The notes: a model not told the origin generated them from the sequence alone. A DNA stretch of 64,000 nt from Megamerina dolium (GCA_963854835.1 OY978525.1:76887628-76951627), one strand, 5' to 3'. Shown: positions 46,283 through 57,822, counted from the stretch's first letter. Translations and numbers: made by a program.

Positions 46283-46818
46283 GTGCTAAAGTTCAGAAAG
46301 AAGTTTGAAGTGAAGTTTCGCATTCGAAATGACTGGAAACTGGACCGTGTGGCCAAGGAGGATACCATTAAGCTGTATACCGATGGATCCAAGATAGATA
46401 ACGGTGTAGGGGCGGGGGTATACTCCGCAGTTTCCAAGGTATGCAGGTCCTTTCGTCTGGAAAGCTACGCCGTTAAACGAGAGCTCCAACTTAAGTTTAG
46501 GAAGCAGGCACAAACCAGTTGAAAAAAACTGATACCTGCAAAATAAGCAAGCAAATTTGGTCAAAATACGATAAGTCAAGAATGGACGAAGCCAAGAACA
46601 GACATTTTCAGAATAACTTCAACAATAACCGACCGATGGGATGGTCCCACAATGATAGATGCCGAAACTGCGATCAGAAAGGGACCAGGGAAACAGTTCT
46701 CCATTTTCTAAGCGAGTGCTCAAGGAAGCAATTGGCAATTCTTCCGGCAGTAACAATTTACCACGAAAAAGCTTCTAAAAAAAACTTTGTGACAAAACTT
46801 AAAAGAGTGATGTCGTAA
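46283..46818 (+). pseudogene. LOA-type LINE RNase H start and C-terminal knuckle
   Basis: IKLYTDGSKIDNGVGAGVYS gives the first RNase H Asp. After LESYAVKRELQLK the domain is deleted, and the frame restarts at 46519 with MDEAKNRHFQNNFNNNRPMGW, CRNCDQKGTRETVLHFLSEC (C-x2-C...H-x4-C) and the C-terminal tail KQLAILPAVTIYHEKASKKNF. This last stretch is what the SINE carries as noncoding sequence. Confidence 0.85.
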
Positions 46819-46900
46819 GAGTTCTGCCGTTCAGAACCGGCTAAAATAAATTTAATGCACACAACAATGCTCAACGACCTCAAAGAACTCGCTAAGACAA

Positions 46901-47099
46901 AAATAGATTATATTAGTAAGTTCATAATCAAATAAAAGTGGTCCGAATAAACCACATATCCGTGGTCACATCAGTGGTGTATCTAAAAGGCCCTTATTGT
47001 GCTAATTGGGCCTGAGTTTTTGTCTCCCAAACCAGCCAACTAACCAACAATCCTGGGACCTCGGGATTAATTCAAAAAACTTTAAAAGTAATCAAATGA
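46901..47099. other. Spacer between LINE end and SINE pieces
   Basis: No supported feature. Confidence 0.35.
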
Positions 47100-47240
47100 A
47101 TGCCGTTCAGGTCCAGCTAAACTCAATAGGTCCTTTCTAATATTGTCCAAAATTTAACACGCACAACATTAATGTAAAAGAAGTTTGGCCAAAGAGTCCT
47201 TTGGAGCTTTTAAGTGCCACATATTTTTTTAATTTTTTTT
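47100..47240 (+). mobile_element. 3'-end fragment of the SINE or its LINE partner
   Basis: TGCCGTTCAGGTCC, AGCTAAACTCAATAGGTCC, AACACGCACAACATTAATG and TTTTAAGTGCCACATATTT correspond to the last about 125 bp of the SINE, ending in a T-rich run. Confidence 0.75.
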
Positions 47241-47327
47241 TTTTTATTCATAAATAAATCAGAAATATTTAGAATTACTTAGTCTCGTTGTGCAGACTGC
47301 TGATATCAAATTACAGAAATAATACAT

Positions 47328-47612
47328 ACTGAAGTAGCTCAGCTTTCTGATCTGCATACCGTGGTTTCAATCACCGGCTGAAGCACAATTTCAATATCGA
47401 AAAGACTTTTCTTTCGAACGGTGCCCAATTGGGAATTCTTCCGGCAGTACCAATTTGCCATGGAAGAACTTGTAAAAGAACGCTGTGACAAAGCTCAGAA
47501 AAAATTATGTCCCAAGAGTTCTGCTGTTCAGAACCGGCTAAACTCAGTAGGTCCTTTCTAATATTGTCCAAAATTTAACATGCACAACAGTAATGGAGCT
47601 TATAAGTGTTCG
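47328..47612 (+). mobile_element. Decayed SINE copy
   Basis: The tRNA-like head is still visible (GTAGCTCAG, then TGATCTGCATACCGTGGTTTCAATC) with a deletion between the boxes. The body has AATATCGAAAAGACTTTTC, and the 3' half runs as far as CAACAGTAATGGAG. The terminal 40 bp are lost. Confidence 0.8.
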
Positions 47613-47829
47613 AATCGACAGTTAAATAACTCTACCCCCAGACCACATTAAAGGTACGATCTCCAATTTCATATAGTTGTAACAAGTATCGCTTAGAATT
47701 TATACCAATATAACACTTTGCTGCGTATACAAAAGTGCTATATTTTTTCTATCTTCTCTCTATTGCTTTGAAAAATAATATAAAAATACTAATCTATTTA
47801 AAGTGTTGTCTTCCAATTAAATTTTACAA
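47613..47829. other. Short spacer, nothing recognised
   Basis: No supported feature. Confidence 0.35.
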
Positions 47830-48462
47830 CTTTAGCTCGAAAGTGGCTTTATAATCAACAAATAGCTTTCAGGTCTTTTCAGTATATGGTGTAGTATGAA
47901 AATTAGATCAATGGTGGATCTATTAGGTCTGATGACACAGTGATTAGGTCCAGTCAGGTTGTTTAGCATAGCCTTCAATCTTTCACACAGTTTGTAGGAG
48001 AAGACCTTCCATGCGATGATCAGGACACTTATGCCACAGTATTGGGTCCTCCCTCCTTGTAGACGGAACAGAGAACACTAAGCCTCCAATCATTGTGCAT
48101 GTTTTCATTCGACCATATTCTGGTTATGATAAGCTCATTGTATTAGGTCTTAAACAACTCGGCAGGCAGACCATCAGCACCTGCACTTTTGTTGTTCTTC
48201 AGCCTTAGAATGGCTTTTTCTAGGTATTGATCCAAGTCGACGTTGGCACCACGGATCAATTTTACATCCATCACCCTAAAAGTGTGCTTTCCGTCGCAAT
48301 CTCCTATTGACCAAGAATCCATATCATAGTTTGTGTCTTTCTGCGTAGGAACTCTAATATATGTTATATCACAGGACGTTTTGGAGCAGTCCTGCCCTGT
48401 TCTGTCCATCGCATTTCTTGAAGCATGGCGATGTCATCGTTTGTAGTTATCGAGTATATCAA
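47830..48462 (-). pseudogene. RTE-type LINE remnant, heavily deleted
   Basis: On the minus strand, EMRWTGQDCSK of the endonuclease jumps to VMDVKLIRGANVDLDQYL, then directly to AILRLKNNKSAGADGLPAELFKT of the RT fingers. Decayed palm coding follows, up to the VDYKAAF-like phrase at 47830. Two large internal deletions and many substitutions suggest an old copy. Confidence 0.8.
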
Positions 48463-48479
48463 CTATCTAAATTGACGTT

Positions 48480-49560
48480 TTTTTTAGCATAGTTAGAATG
48501 ATCCGATTTAGGTCAAATGTGCACCGTTTTATTTGATACCTTATTGCCATTTTGAAGGTAATTTCATAATGCCACTCTCATAGGAACCCTCGTCCCTATT
48601 GGCAAAAAATTGAGACAGTCGCTTTGCACAAGCTTCTCTTGAGGCGAATTTTTCACCAGCAAAATAATTCGCCATAGACAGGAACAGGTTGTAAGCACTT
48701 GGTGCCAGGTCCGGACTATAAGGTGGATGCATAAGAATCTCCCAACCAAGTTCCCAGAGCTTTTGGCGAGTCACTATCGATGTGTGTGGCCTGGCGTTGT
48801 CCTTATGGAATACAATTCCTCGCCTATTGGACATAGCTGGCCGCTTCTGAGCGATTGCAGCTCATAGTAGATGATTCCCTGCCACGTCCATCAAACACAT
48901 AGCAAAACCTTCCTGACCGTCAATCCTGGCTTAGCCACCGTTTGCGCCGACTTACCGCGATTCAACCACGACCGTTTTCGCTTGACGTTGTCGTAAGTGA
49001 CCCACTTTTCATCACCAGTAACCATCCTCTTCAGAAATAATTCGGTTTTGGATGGTCCATGATGTTTTTTGCGTTAAATCGTGTGGCACCCATACATCGA
49101 GCTTCTTTTTGTATCCAGCCTTTTTTAAATGGTTGCAAACGGTTTTTTGCGCAATAGAAACAGTGCTTACATGATGGTCAGACTTGACAATTTTCATTAT
49201 TTTATCGATATATTCAACAATTGGGCTTCCAGAGCGTGGTGAAACTTTGACATCAAAATTACCGGAACGGAATCGACGAAACCAATATTGCACGTGATTG
49301 GCTGTTACAGTATTAGGACCATAAACACATTTCACATTTTCAGCAGTCTGGCTTTCGTTTCCGCCTTTATCGAAGAAAAAATGTCTTTTGTCTTTACTGG
49401 TGTGCATCTTTGACGAGTGCTCAAACAATCCTGAGTCAAGCAATCACAAACTGCCTGAAAATTACGAAACCCTATCTTCTAACGCCATCTAGCGTAACCC
49501 GATCGCACTTATACAAGGCGAGATACAGATTACTAAAGCCATCTATTTGAAAAATAATTA
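48480..49560 (-). mobile_element. DD34D mariner element, decayed
   Basis: About 1.08 kb on the minus strand, containing the transposase pseudogene and short flanks. I could not align convincing terminal inverted repeats by eye, so the outer limits are approximate. Confidence 0.7.
48541..49443 (-). pseudogene. DD34D mariner transposase
   Basis: N-terminal part 49443-49012: an N-terminal helix region, ANHVQYWFRRFRSGNFDVK (second DNA-binding helix), then IDKIMKIVKSDHHVS. After a frameshift near 49020 the first Asp is still seen in TGDEKWVTYDN. TVAKPGLTVRKVLLCV and a TGA follow. The last piece (48834-48541) has HKDNARPHTS (second Asp), then HPPYSPDLAPSAYNLF. The third catalytic Asp, 34 residues downstream, is Ala (PSAY for PSDY). 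Dead by frame and by chemistry. Confidence 0.88.
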
Positions 49561-49611
49561 ATTTCGTTTTACTACACCTGATACATTTTTTCTTTAAAAA
49601 AAAAAACTAAT

Positions 49612-49846
49612 ATGTGGCGCTCATAAGACCCGAAGGGCTTTATGGCCGGGCTTCCATTACTGTTGTATCTGTTAAATTTTGGACAGTATTAGAAGGGACC
49701 TACTTATTTTAGCCGGTTCCGGACGGCAGCTTTTCCGAGCTTTGTCACAGGGTTCTTTTAGAAGCCTTTCCATGGCAAATTGTTACTGCCAGAAGAATTG
49801 ACAATTGCTTGCCGACTGGTGGGTACCATTCGAAAGAAAAATCTTA
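49612..49846 (-). mobile_element. SINE copy lacking the tRNA head
   Basis: The 3' end (GTGCCACATA, here GCGCCACATA) is at 49612 and the body runs to CGAAAGAAAAATCTTAT at 49846, where it stops before the head. It is 5'-truncated, as expected of incomplete target-primed reverse transcription. Confidence 0.82.
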
Positions 49847-50283
49847 TTTTCATTATTTCCCGAAAAACGCACCGAATTAATTTCAACAACTTATACCTAA
49901 AGCAAAATGTTTCATTTTGAATTCAATAAGTTATAAATTAAAGTTAACTCAAAAAAAATTTCATGACAAACAATTCCTTGTTTTATTTTTGCTATACGAA
50001 ATATTCCCCAAAAAAACCTCATAAATCGTAAAATTGGATTTAAGCTTTTCAAATAACGTCCTTTTGATCCATTCAAAAATCTTGGCAGTACAAAGTTACG
50101 TTGGATTTTAAGACAATTAGACTGGAGGAAGAATATAGAATAATATTCATAAAAATTCGAGAGGTACTTAAATGTAGCCACTGTTTTCCGATTGTAAAAG
50201 TAATATTTCGTAGGTTTTGCATATATACAATTTTTTCCCCAAAACTTTATATAATTTTTTCATTTTTATTTTTGATGTACATC
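49847..50283. other. AT-rich stretch, nothing recognised
   Basis: No supported feature. Confidence 0.4.
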
Positions 50284-51062
50284 TCTTGTATTAAGACAAC
50301 ATTTTTTAACATCAGCCTAATATGTGGCCATATCTCGACGGATGAGAAGAACGACGCGACCACAGAGAGCTTATTTCAGCGCCTCGAAGAAGTTGATGAC
50401 CGCTGCCCCGCCACGATATCAAAATCGTGCTTGGTGGTTCAATGCCAGAATGGACTATGGGATCTGCTTTTCAGATTTTCACACTGCGTCAAATCCTGGA
50501 GAAGACCCGAGAAAAACAATACCAGTATGGCATTACCTCTACACCTCTACACAACCACGTTTGAGTTCGGTATTCCGCCGTTTAAGTTCGAACTGTGTTT
50601 CAGACAAAAGTCTCTCATTATGGATGTCCTTACATAAGCTTGGACAATTTCCACCACAGATGAGAAAATGCTCGGAGTTTTCTAGAGAAAAGTCCTACGC
50701 AAGATCTTTGGACTTATTTGCGTTGGTGGCGAGTATAGAATGAGGTACAACCATGAGCTGTATGAGCTATATGCCGACATCGACATAGTAAAGCGAATTA
50801 AAATTCAGTGGCTGCGCTAGCTAGTTCAGATCGAGCGAATGGATGAACACGCTCTGGCTAAAAATTTGTTATATTTGGAACCCGCTGGTGGATGACGCAG
50901 AAGATGCAGACCTAACCTTCGGTGGAAAGACCATGTACTGGAAAACTTGTCCGCGCTTGGCATTTCTAATTAGCGCTAACTAGCAAAGGAAAGAGCTGTC
51001 TGGCGCAGCATGCTAGATTCGGCCTAAATCGATTTTTGGTTGTAATGGCCACATAAGTAATT
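50284..51062 (+). pseudogene. RTE-type LINE remnant, several internal deletions
   Basis: FFNISLICGHISTDEKNDATTESLFQRLEEV of the endonuclease jumps near 50450 to RT palm scraps (FEFGIPP, CFRQKSLIM). Then come AWTISTTDEKMLGVF, a stop, RKVLRKIFGLICVGGEYRMRYNHELYELYADIDIVKRI, and the C-terminus with LRWKDHVLENLSALGISN. It ends in GGCCACATAAGTAATTAAG. Confidence 0.83.
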
Positions 51063-51394
51063 AAGTAGAGCTCTCCTCGTATGGGCAATCTTTTTTCTGA
51101 TGTAAATAAAGACAATTAAAGTATATTTAACAAGGTGTCAATAATAGTTTTTTTTATGTAAATTTTAATGTGATTTATAATAGCTACGAACTCAGTAAAC
51201 AAGGTCTGTTCTAGTAGGCGTAACCCTTTCTGTCAAAATTAACTTTTTCAAAAATATTTTAATACAACATTATTGCGGTTTAAAATAGCTATGAACTCAG
51301 CTAGCTAGTTTGCGCTGATATTTTTCATAAATTTTGTTAAAAATAAATCCAGATTTCTTCAATATTTACGTTTGTCTCCTCATTATTTTCATTC
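51063..51394. other. AT-rich stretch with a weak internal duplication
   Basis: ATAGCTACGAACTCAG and ATAGCTATGAACTCAG lie about 112 bp apart. No gene. Confidence 0.35.
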
Positions 51395-51507
51395 GGTCAT
51401 ATTCATTCGGTTAGGTTAGGTTCCGATGAGAGAGAGCGCACATAGGCCAGAATTAGGCCCGTTGTGATACCGTCGCACGGATTTTTCCTTCACCTAGCTA
51501 CTCGCTG

Positions 51508-52240
51508 AACCAACCGGAACGTTGAATGAATTTTAGGAGATTTACAATATCGATCTGGAATAGTTGGGCTAGGTCACTCAAATGGTAGTGTCCTAGAAAT
51601 TTTTTTCGATTTTTGCATAAAGCGGGACAGGTACATAGCAGATGTGAGATTGTCTCAAGTTCCTTCTCATCTCTGCAGCTTCTGCAGAAGTCATGAGTGA
51701 GGTTGCTAATCTCACAGCGTGAGGACCTATGAGGCAGTGACTAGTGACCACTCCCACATAGGTCGACATGCCTACCCTATTAAGATCGGCAAGTTTTCGT
51801 GAACGTTTCTTGCTGAGTAGGGGCAACAGCAATTTCACCGTTCTACAGATGGGTGTATCCGTCCATCTCAGCCATCTCGTTAAGAGATTTGCGGCAGCCA
51901 AGAATGGTCTTAGATTTCACGAGAAATGAGTCCAGGGCCTTAATTGCAGCTTGGCTATCGCTCAAGATGCAGATGTCTCTTCGGGAGACAAAGCTCTGTT
52001 TGCTCCAAGTAAGTGCATTGTGAATCGCTTTAACTTCTGCCTGACACACTACAGTGATCAGGCAGGCGGAAAGATATATTAAGGTTGAATGATTCGGAAT
52101 ACACACCTGCTTCCACCCTTCCATTAAGCTTAGAGCCATCAGTAAAGATGAATGTATAATTTGGCATGACTCCTTCCGCCTCCCAGGCGAACCTATCAGG
52201 GAAGGAGGTTAGGAATTTCCTTTAAAAGGCTTGATATAAT
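51508..52240 (-). pseudogene. LOA-type LINE RNase H and C-terminal knuckle
   Basis: IFTDGSKLNGR (first Asp), CQAEVKAIHNALTW (Glu), ICILSDSQAAIKALDSF (second Asp), then a deletion/frameshift in the WxxxHxG part. The final frame gives LTHDFCRSCRDEKELETISHLLCTC, a C-x2-C...H-x4-C knuckle, and LAQLFQIDIVNLLKFIQRSGWF before the stop near 51508. Confidence 0.85.
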
Positions 52241-52496
52241 CAAGTGAAGTTACAATATTAAAATTATCCAGTATGTTTGCATGTCCGAAGGGCTTTGATG
52301 TCCATTGGTGCAAGCCGGTAAGGCGTAAAGCAGAATTAGCCGCCAGCTGCTTACCAAGTAAGTCAAGCGGAATAAGATGCAGAAGCACTTCTAGTGCTAA
52401 CGTTGGAGTTGTTCTCAGTGCTCCCGTTATTAAAATACAAGCTGCTCTTTGTATTTTTTCAAGGGGCCTGACATGGGAGGATTTAGTAAGTGCAGT

Positions 52497-53600
52497 TCAC
52501 CAGGTCAGTACCCCATACAGGAGGACTGGCCTGATAACTGCCTTATAAATCCAACAAACAATTTTTGGTTGCATTCCCCACTTTTTTCCTATTGTTTTTT
52601 TACAGGCATAGAGTGCAGTGCTGGCTTTCTCAACCCTACAAGTGATGTTTTTCTTCCAGTTTAGTTTTCGGTCTAGGACTGTTCCTAGATAGCGAGTTTC
52701 TTCTCGCAGAGTTAATGGAACCCCCCCTAGAGTGGGAACGTTTAAGGGTGGTGTTTTATGCTTCGTGGAGAACAAAATCTGCTCAGTTTTTTGTGGGTTC
52801 GCATTTAAGCCCCTATCCTTAGCCCATTTCGATAATATATTAAGATTTATTTGAATAATGTCCCTTAGTATTTCCGGAAATTTTTCAGCCACTAACAAGA
52901 CAACGTCATTGGCATAAGCAATCACTCCGCACCCCTTCCTCTCTATTTCCCGTAGTAGTTCGTTAACTACCAAGTTCCATAGAACAGGAAAGAGTACGTC
53001 ACCTTGTGGTGTTCCTCTTCTTACATGTTTTGTGATGGTAGATCCACCCAGCTCGGATGTAATGAGTCTATCTTTCAATAGCCGTTCTATCCATCTGCTG
53101 AGTGTTACTTCCACCCCGAGTCGTGCAATCATCCCTGGGTTGAACATTGTTGAAGGCACCTTCAATATCCGTAAATGCCGCTAGTACAAATTCTTTATTA
53201 TGAAGAGATTTTTCCTCAGTTGAAACTAGCGCATGTAGCGTTGTTTCAACGGACTTTCCTTTTGTGTATGCGTGTTGAGAAGGAGACAGTTTCTCGCTGT
53301 TTATGGTGTGTCTTAGATAGATATCTAGTAATCTTTCCAGTGTTTTAAGTAGGAATGACGATAGACTAATTGGTCTAAAATCCTTTGGACTTGTATGGGA
53401 GCTATATCCAGCCTTAGGTATGAAGACAACTTTGACTTGTCTCCAGAGTTTTGGAATATAGCCAAGGCTTATGCAGGCAATGAACATCTGCTTTAGCCAT
53501 GAAAGAATCAGTTTGGCTACCTGTTGTAGCTGTGCTGGAATTATTCTGTCAGGTCCAGGGGATTTGTAGGGTTTGAACGTGTTTATCGCCCAAGTAATTT
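52497..53600 (-). pseudogene. LOA-type LINE reverse transcriptase
   Basis: Piece 1 (53487-53068): LGYIPKLWRQVKVVFIPKAGYSSHTSPKDFRPISLSSFLLKTLERLLD, SQHAYTKGKSVETTLHAL and FTDIEGAFNNV (first Asp). Piece 2 (53165-52497) after a frameshift: RRGTPQGDVLFPVLWNLVVNELL, GVIAYANDVVLLV, where the catalytic YADD has become YAND, then ETRYLGTVLDRKLNWKK and AVIRPVLLYGVLTW followed by a stop. GGV in the PQG box is GDV. Two active-site region changes and broken frames make it dead. Confidence 0.88.
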
Positions 53601-54191
53601 TCTCCGATGCAACTATTTAATAGTCTAGCGGTAATGGCTTGTAATCAGTTTCAGACGGATCGTTTGGGAAATGTGCATTTACTAACATTTGCAGCGTTTC
53701 AGTAGAGGTTGTGGTCCACATTCCATCTGGTTTGACCAGAACACTTGGAGTATGGGGTGATTTAGAAAGGATTTTCCTAAGTCTAGAAGTCTCAGAAGCG
53801 TCTTCTATATCACTGCAGAAGCTCTTCCAGGCTTCCCTTTGGCATTTCCTGAGGTTGTATTTATAAGTTCTGAGTTCTGTATTTATAACCCGCCCAATCT
53901 GACTCTAGGTGAGAGCTTTTAGCATAATTGAAGAGCTTGCTACAGTCTTTTCTCAAACTGTCGAGCTCACGGTTCCACCATGGAGGTTTACTTTTCCCCC
54001 ATTCCTTTCAAATCGGACAGGACAACTTGAATGCCTTGTTGAGAGTTTTTGGGAGGCAGCAGACTGTGGCGTCTATCTGGTTTATGTTAATTATAGACGA
54101 GGTAGCTACGGGTAGATTACAACTAACTGACTCCCTGAAACGTGACCAGTTTGTCTTTTTTGGGTTTCTAGAGACCACTGGAGTAGGCGGT

Positions 54192-54575
54192 TTAAAATCT
54201 GTGGCAAACTGTATTTATCTGTAATACTCTCCATTTTTTTATATGATCTACAATGCCTTCGGTGGCAAGAGTTAAGTCTAGAACTTCCTGCCTATATTTT
54301 GTTATGAAAGTGGGGGTCTCACCCCTGTTACACACTAGAAGGTTGGTTGCAATGATATAATTAAACAGTGACTCACCTCTGTCGTTAATATCCCTGCTAC
54401 CCCAGATCGTATGGTGCGCGTTGGCGTCGCATCCTATTATGAGTCCAGTCCTGGAATTTTGGGCAACTTCTACAAGATGCTTGAGATTGCTTGGTGGTGG
54501 TAATTCCAGGTGGTCGTGCGCGAGGTAGGCTGATGCAAACCAGCAGCACATACCTATATTCTCTGAGCATACCAC
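54192..54575 (-). pseudogene. LOA-type LINE endonuclease, central part
   Basis: SRTGLIIGCDANAHHTIWGSRDINDRGESLFNY with the catalytic DANAH block, then NRGETPTFITKYRQEVLDLTLAT. It continues the piece at 54639-55433 after a frameshift near 54600. The final SDH motif lies in decayed sequence before the RT. Confidence 0.85.
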
Positions 54576-54638
54576 CGTCGAATCTAAATTGCTGTAATTA
54601 CATAGTGAAAGAAAGGTTATTGATTTTATCAGAAGTAT

Positions 54639-55433
54639 TCAGGCCCTAGGTCTACCTGTGTTACGCTTGTATATTAAGTTATATCCAGGTGTCCTTAGTC
54701 CACAAACCATGTTGCCAACTGTCCACGGCTCTTGGACCAGAACGATGTCTTCTCCGTCGGCTTCCAGACGAAGGATTAGAGCTGCTGAGGCCGCCTTAGA
54801 CTTGTACAGGTTTATCTGAAGGCAATGAAGCATCCCCGCTATCATTGGTAACTTGACCTCATAGTCTCCAGAGTCCAGCAACTCATCCTCCAGTAAAATC
54901 CGATTCACATACCCTGCAGAATCGGATTCTGAGGAGAACGAGTCGCGCGAGTCCTGCCGCACAAGTATTCTTGAACTGGTTGGGAGCGCCTCCTCCGTCT
55001 CCATCCGTTTTGCCACAGACTGATCGCCTGCGTGTGTTTCTAGGTCGTCCTTCCGATATACTCGTAGGTTGATCCTCGAAAAACAGTAGTTTATGTACCC
55101 ACCGGATATCGCCAGGGGTACCAGGCACTCTTGATTGACGATAATGGTCGCCCTACGGTACGTTCCTTTCTTCTCCTCATCCAACTTGGCTATTCGCCAG
55201 TTGTGTGTTGGGAGGCTAGGATTACACATCTTGATATTTTTAATAATGATGGCCGGATGACACCTTATTCCGGCCCAGGGGGAGGGGAAAGTGAGTGGGA
55301 GGTGGGATTGGGAAAAAGAGGGGGGTGCAGGAACCTCTATCCTATGGAAGGCTTGCAAGCTCGAATGCTCATCCGGGCCTACAAAACAATCCATAGCTAA
55401 CCGCCTCAAGGCGGTCATTTCCAGCTGGCACAC
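54639..55433 (-). pseudogene. LOA-type LINE ORF1 end joined to the start of ORF2
   Basis: 264 codons. After a decayed start, NWRIAKLDEEKKGTYRRATIIVN and GGYINYCFSRINLRVYR resemble the C-terminal domain of LOA ORF1 proteins (DUF4780-like; family assigned from memory of its pattern). A low-complexity Ser/Glu linker follows. Near the end MLHCLQINLYKSKAASAAL begins the endonuclease, with the QEPW motif (DIVLVQEPW) and GYNLIYKRNTGRPRA. ORF1 and ORF2 being in one open frame here may reflect decay rather than the native layout. Confidence 0.7.
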
Positions 55434-55449
55434 ACGGGGAGGGTTTGGA

Positions 55450-57438
55450 AGAGGATTTTTGCCGGCCCTATATACATAGTTTAGTACAGTTTTTTTTTAA
55501 GGAAGTAAATAATACTTTTGAATAAGTTTTCTAATCATTTTATCAACATTCCACTTCATAAAAAGATTTTTTTAAATTAAACTCTCCCATTTGCAATCAA
55601 AATATGTAGGTAAGTATGTTACCTACTAACATCTGGTATAAATTTCTTTGGTTGGAGCCATATCCTCATTCTTTTTTATCATCGAAAATCACGATCCAGG
55701 TTTATAATGATATTGGACAATTGTTACGTCGGATGGGAGTAAAAAGGGTAAAATGGGCAAAAGAAGAATATTTACAGAAATATTGGTTACTGCTATTAGT
55801 TTAATTACTAGTAATTCGACCAATACCTGGGAATAAATTGCATTTACGTGCGATTGTATGAAGAAAACCATGTTTAGCATCACAAAACTAATTATAAGGG
55901 CTAATCTACTCTTTGTATGAAAAGCGTTTAGAAAATTTATTGGTCATGTTATTCGAATATCAGAAATATGTTTTCTCTACTATAATCTTAAAATAATCGT
56001 GATAAATAACACAAAACGATTTTATTTACTTAAAATTCGAATATGAAGAGCTGGCATTTTCTTTGTACTGGCCTCTCATCTTGAATACTAACATAACATG
56101 TTTTTAAGCAAATATTTTCAGCTTTCAAAACCTTTAAAAATTTCGATTAGCATGTGCCATTTCATTTAAGCGGGGAAGTTAAAATGAACCACATATTTTA
56201 TATCAATGATGCTGATTATTGCTAGCAATTTATGTGGGACGCTTCACTTTAAATATTTTATACTACGAAGAAATTATCAATAAACTTGGTTCATCCGAAT
56301 TAATGGGTTTATTAGATAAAAACACCCGAATGAGAGGAGACCATTCCAGGATAGCCCCCTATAGTTCTTTATATCCCCTATTATAAATGTATGAAAAAGA
56401 AATGTAATGTAAAATGTAAGAAAATATATCAAGACTGAAAAGTAGGAATTTAAAAGAACTACACTTTTAAAATGGTATGCAAATTTTGAAAGAAATTCAA
56501 AATTGACACTGCTAATTATACATCATACATAACCTACACTTGTGTAAGCAAAACCTACAGAAATAGAGATAAAACTTAACTTTGTAACATCCAACGTTAT
56601 GTATTTTCTATTCGAACTGTAAACAAGTATATTAATACCAATTAACTACAGTTCAACCAAATATAATAGTTAACATGTGTGGGTTTTACAGGATTTCATA
56701 AGAGATTTATGTACACGCATACCAGATGTATGTACATACTTAAATACATACAATTGTCAAAATTCTAGTTAATATTAATTCCATGTATTTTTACATTTAC
56801 GCGTCTTGTTAACCTTGTAGAAAATTATCTATGATACTTTTATTAGGGTTTTATGGTTTTTTCGCTTTGATAATTTGTTATTTTCTTTTGTATAATAGTT
56901 TTTACTTACGTGCTACTCGTATGTATGTATGTACACACATATTTATTTATACTTTTTTATACGTTCTTGTTCTCAGCACCGTTACTGACCTCATAAGTAT
57001 TAGCCTTTATTAGAAGATTTTAGAAATCGTTTGTTTGTACGCCTTAATTATATCATGGGAAACAAAAAACACAGACCGAATGAAGAGCATTTTTGTAGAG
57101 TGGTTTTTCTAAGTCCACCGATAATGCTGCGGAGCTGTGGATGCTAAATTACTAAAATAAAAGTTCATATATATAGACATTAATTACATATTAAAATCAA
57201 TGATCTGAGTTGGTAACTCATTTCTTTATGACTATCACCTAACAACGACGCATATTATTTAAAGTTGGCCGTTTATACCGTTTATACATGCACATCTACA
57301 CAGTTCGTAGAATTAATGAAAATAATTTTCATTTCAATAACTACTTTAAAACTTGCATTTAATGCGTCAGAGACCGCACTAAGTACTCACCATGTATTAA
57401 CGTACCTACTACTTACGATATGTACCTACGAATATATA
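55450..57438. other. AT-rich stretch, no gene recognised
   Basis: About 2 kb of AT-rich DNA with only short frames, none family-like. I see no long repeats to other parts of the window. Confidence 0.45.
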
Positions 57439-57822
57439 CAGGATGGGCCAATTAAAGTTTGGAATCAGAATAAAAAAACGAATGAAAGTCTTGAGGTTAT
57501 TAGAAAGATAAGACTTTTCCGTTTAAGAATGAAACACATCATTCAAATGACTGCCACGGCTGGTTTTTCAGTACCCCATCCGATGAACCCAATTTTTCAG
57601 TACATTTTCGATTGTTTCGGCTTCAATCTATGGCTAAGTCAATAAGCAAAATTGTCGCAATTGGGGATCAGATAATCCATACATGATTGTTGAGAAGTCA
57701 ATGCCTCCATAACGAGTAATTGCTCGGTGTGTTTATAGGTGATAGTTATAAAGAAATGAGTTCCAACCCTGATCATTGGTTTTAATATGTAATAGATTCT
57801 AAAATTTAAATGGCCCACCTTG
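57439..57822. mobile_element. 384-bp Tc1/mariner-type MITE
   Basis: Inverted ends (CAGGATGGGCCAATTAAAGT against CAAGGTGGGCCATTTAAATT) of about 29 bp with several mismatches, flanked by TA on both sides. A chance frame inside (57265-57645) crosses the border and is not a gene. It is probably a non-autonomous derivative of an element whose ends read CAGGGTGGGCC. Confidence 0.75.

Larger units (their letters stand above)
43690..46900 (+). mobile_element. LOA-type LINE, probable partner of the SINE
   Basis: Plus-strand copy with a GC-richer 5' leader (CCTCCTTGACGTGGGGAAGG near 43735), a partly duplicated leader, a short ORF1 start, then a deletion to the end of the endonuclease, RT, RNase H, knuckle and 3' UTR. 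Its last about 35 codons and 3' UTR (46720-46870) match the SINE body. Confidence 0.83.
51395..55445 (-). mobile_element. LOA-type LINE, most complete copy
   Basis: About 4 kb on the minus strand. In order: the end of ORF1, endonuclease, RT, RNase H, Cys/His knuckle and a 3' UTR ending in CATTCGGT-type repeats at 51395-51420. It keeps all ORF2 domains in order but has frameshifts and stops. The 5' leader and most of ORF1 are missing or not recognisable beyond 55445. Confidence 0.87.

Noticed and set aside
48460..49580. Terminal inverted repeats for the DD34D mariner
   Set aside because: I compared both sides by eye and found no convincing pair, so I did not give exact borders.
57265..57645. 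126-codon open frame
   Set aside because: It crosses the left border of a MITE with TA-flanked inverted ends and shows no family pattern.
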